The translations under genes were made by a program, and so were the position numbers. A stretch of 8,193 nucleotides of DNA from Dehalococcoidia bacterium (lineage in GTDB: Bacteria; Chloroflexota; Dehalococcoidia; Dehalococcoidales; Fen-1064), in assembly GCA_030691775.1 (NCBI GenBank), contig JAUYDN010000140.1, positions 1-8,193 on the forward strand, written 5' to 3'. Position 1 is the stretch's first letter; every line of letters starts with the position of its first letter. The notes beneath the pieces are model-generated. The model was given only the letters and a program-made list of their open reading frames with translations. It did not search any database and was not told the origin of the DNA. Shown piece after piece: positions 7,105-8,193 of this stretch.

Positions 7105-7132
7105 ATCAGCTTTCAGCAATCAGCATTCAGTA
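7105..7132. repeat. Four-copy 7-base tandem repeat
   Basis: ATCAGCT, TTCAGCA, ATCAGCA and TTCAGTA follow one another without gaps, giving the consensus WTCAGCA. It is the third spacer in this window with 7-base periodicity, though with a different unit. There is no coding potential. The rest of the spacer to 7281 shows nothing I can name with confidence. Confidence 0.7.
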
Positions 7133-7281
7133 TACGGTTAACAGCAAATAGTTTTCAGTTCACAACCTCTTTGTGCCACGCTCTACTGCTAAAATGTGTC
7201 CAGTAGTCTTTATGGTGGGCGGTACTGTACAATACGCAGAACCAAGACGTTTGAGTTGAGCTTCTCCTTATCCACGAATCA

Positions 7282-7896
7282 TTAATCACTCGCGATTTTT
7301 TGTAGCTTGATAATAACAGGACACCACACCCATTCCTCGTTGTCACCTTCAAAGTACAAAGGCTCTCTGGCGCTAGGTTCTAATTCTATGGAGAGAGTAA
7401 CTCCTGACTTTACGTAGTTATTTTTAATAGTATCCAATAAACACTGGGTTTCTTCTATAAGCTCCCCTTCTGTTTTTTTGAACAGGCACGATGCAAAAAC
7501 AGAGAATTCAATACCCAGCTTGAGTAGAGGTATCAGCCTAATCATATCTTCATGATAAGCCCATGGGTCTTTCTTGATTTCAATTACGACTCTTGATTTA
7601 TCCTCAGAGTTAAAAAGAACCAAATCGCATTTACCATCAAGACGTACTGCTCCGGGCTTCCTCCCGCGGAACTTAGTATATGACGAGCCTTCAATGTCAT
7701 AAACCGGGACTTCTAGCGCAAGACCATATCCATCAACAAGTTCGAATAGTGATTGAAATATATTCATAGTCATTAAATATTCGGGAGCATATCTAGATGC
7801 AATATCACTCTGGAATGCTTTCAAATAGTCCCTTTGGGCGTTCCTTATACCTTGGTCTATTGCATGAAGTATTTCTTGCTGTGTTGGATTACTCAT
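7282..7896 (-). CDS. Uncharacterised protein with PD-(D/E)XK nuclease-like motif
   Basis: A 204-residue soluble protein that I do not recognise as a named family. Central residues LDGKCDLVLFN (86-96) followed by SRVVIEIKKDP (101-111) give D91-x(14)-E106-x-K108 on two predicted beta strands, the arrangement of PD-(D/E)XK nucleases and of the N-terminal domain of type I restriction R subunits. The helical N-terminus with FELVDGYGLALEVPVYD (51-67) could supply the extra acidic residue. I chose the ATG at 7896 because GGAGGAGG (7905-7912) lies eight bases upstream; the in-frame ATG at 7914 would overlap that site. The gene is visibly AT-richer than those to its left, follows a truncated membrane protein gene and sits beside an IS3-type insertion, all signs of transferred DNA. 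A role in defence or DNA processing is possible but unproven; no other defence gene is visible. Confidence 0.75.
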   Translation of the reverse strand: MSNPTQQEILHAIDQGIRNAQRDYLKAFQSDIASRYAPEYLMTMNIFQSLFELVDGYGLALEVPVYDIEGSSYTKFRGRKPGAVRLDGKCDLVLFNSEDKSRVVIEIKKDPWAYHEDMIRLIPLLKLGIEFSVFASCLFKKTEGELIEETQCLLDTIKNNYVKSGVTLSIELEPSAREPLYFEGDNEEWVWCPVIIKLQKIASD

Positions 7897-7898
7897 TG

Positions 7899-8057
7899 CT
7901 ATTTCCTCCTCCATATTGCCTTCGCAATTAGATTATAGAAGACAAACATTATAAGAGGTGGCAAAATAGCTACTGCAAAAACTCCAATTGCCAACCAAGC
8001 CCATGCTTCCAATCTTATAGTAAATATAAAAACAACTGCTAGCAGAAAGAAAATGGG
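7899..8057 (-). pseudogene. 3' remnant of a membrane protein gene, cut by the insertion sequence
   Basis: On the minus strand an open frame of 52 codons ends at the TAG at 7899-7901. It encodes two hydrophobic segments, roughly IFFLLAVVFIFTI (2-14) and WLAIGVFAVAILPPLIMFVF (21-40), and a basic tail KAIWRRK, a typical membrane protein C-terminus. Its stop codon lies between the Shine-Dalgarno sequence and ATG of the nuclease-like gene, so the two were probably one operon with coupled translation. Going upstream, the frame runs straight into the IS end at 8059, where the natural protein stops. The frame continues past the junction to the transposase stop at 8103, and a GTG at the IS edge could in theory restart it. 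The family is not recognisable from this fragment. Confidence 0.6.
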
Positions 8058-8058
8058 C

Positions 8059-8193
8059 TGCACCCCTGTGGTTGGACAGAAGAGGTTAGGAGAGTTGGCA
8101 GGTCATTCCCTGTTCCAATGACTTAGCACCGGGGCTTCAAATTCCACAGGTGGCAGATATCCCAGTGCCGAATGCAGTCTTTTTAGATTATAC
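8059..8193 (-). mobile_element. End of an IS3-family insertion sequence (runs off the window)
   Basis: The outer end begins TGCACCCCTGTGGTTGGACA at 8059, with the TG terminus and a GTTGGACA core typical of IS3-family terminal inverted repeats. The transposase ends 44 bases inside this tip, as expected for the right end of such elements. The other end and the second inverted repeat lie beyond the window, so a target duplication cannot be checked; the bases just outside are GGC (8056-8058). It interrupts the membrane protein gene upstream of the nuclease-like gene. Confidence 0.8.
8103..8192 (-). CDS. IS3-family transposase (OrfB), C-terminal fragment
   Basis: The last 29 residues of a DDE-type transposase: YNLKRLHSALGYLPPVEFEA and then PVLSHWNRE before a TGA stop. 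The string YN.kR.HSALGYlpPveFE is the hallmark of the end of the integrase core in IS3-family OrfB proteins, just after the catalytic glutamate. The gene is partial only because the window ends; nothing in the visible part is damaged. The full protein would catalyse copy-out-paste-in transposition of the element with OrfA/OrfB frameshift partners. Confidence 0.85.
   Translation of the reverse strand, partial: YNLKRLHSALGYLPPVEFEAPVLSHWNRE

Noticed and set aside
7897..7914. Start of the nuclease-like protein at the ATG at 7914
   Set aside because: That ATG overlaps the GGAGGAGG ribosome site that is well spaced for the ATG at 7896, so the extra six residues are probably not translated.

Overview
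The window looks like a bacterial chromosome segment from an anaerobic or environmental lineage. The mix of genes (tandem ADP-forming acyl-CoA synthetase alpha-type genes, a stand-alone GlcD-type flavoprotein, a Mut7-C RNase-domain protein, AT-rich repeat-filled spacers) resembles Chloroflexota such as Dehalococcoidia. That placement is an inference from gene content, and no rRNA or marker gene confirms it.

Layout. Positions 31-102 hold a palindromic intergenic repeat. From 3624 down to 248, four minus-strand genes are packed like one operon, in transcription order: a six-helix VUT/YhhQ transporter (queuosine precursor uptake), a metallo-beta-lactamase-fold hydrolase joined to it by an ATGA overlap, a Mut7-C RNase-domain protein with a zinc ribbon, and a GlcD-type FAD oxidoreductase. 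A 333-base divergent spacer (3625-3957) holds a degenerate 7-base tandem repeat, a weak promoter candidate and a small dyad.

Two plus-strand paralogues follow (3958-5409 and 5620-7056). Both have the domains of the alpha subunit of ADP-forming acyl-CoA synthetase and keep the active-site histidine in SHTASLAG, but neither has an ATP-grasp (beta) region. They probably need a partner encoded elsewhere. The 210-base spacer between them is an imperfect palindrome whose arms also show 7-base periodicity.

From about 7060 the character changes. A GC-rich hairpin and four 7-base repeats are followed by a visibly AT-richer block. It contains a 204-residue protein with a D-x(14)-E-x-K arrangement like PD-(D/E)XK nucleases, and the last 52 codons of a membrane protein whose stop codon lies between the ribosome binding site and start of the nuclease-like gene. 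That membrane gene is cut at 8058/8059 by the end of an IS3-family insertion sequence, whose transposase C-terminus runs off the window. This right-hand block is accessory DNA; the rest looks like ordinary metabolic chromosome. I see no clearly new multi-gene system. The best leads are the nuclease-like/membrane gene pair broken by the IS and the 7-base periodic repeats in three separate spacers.
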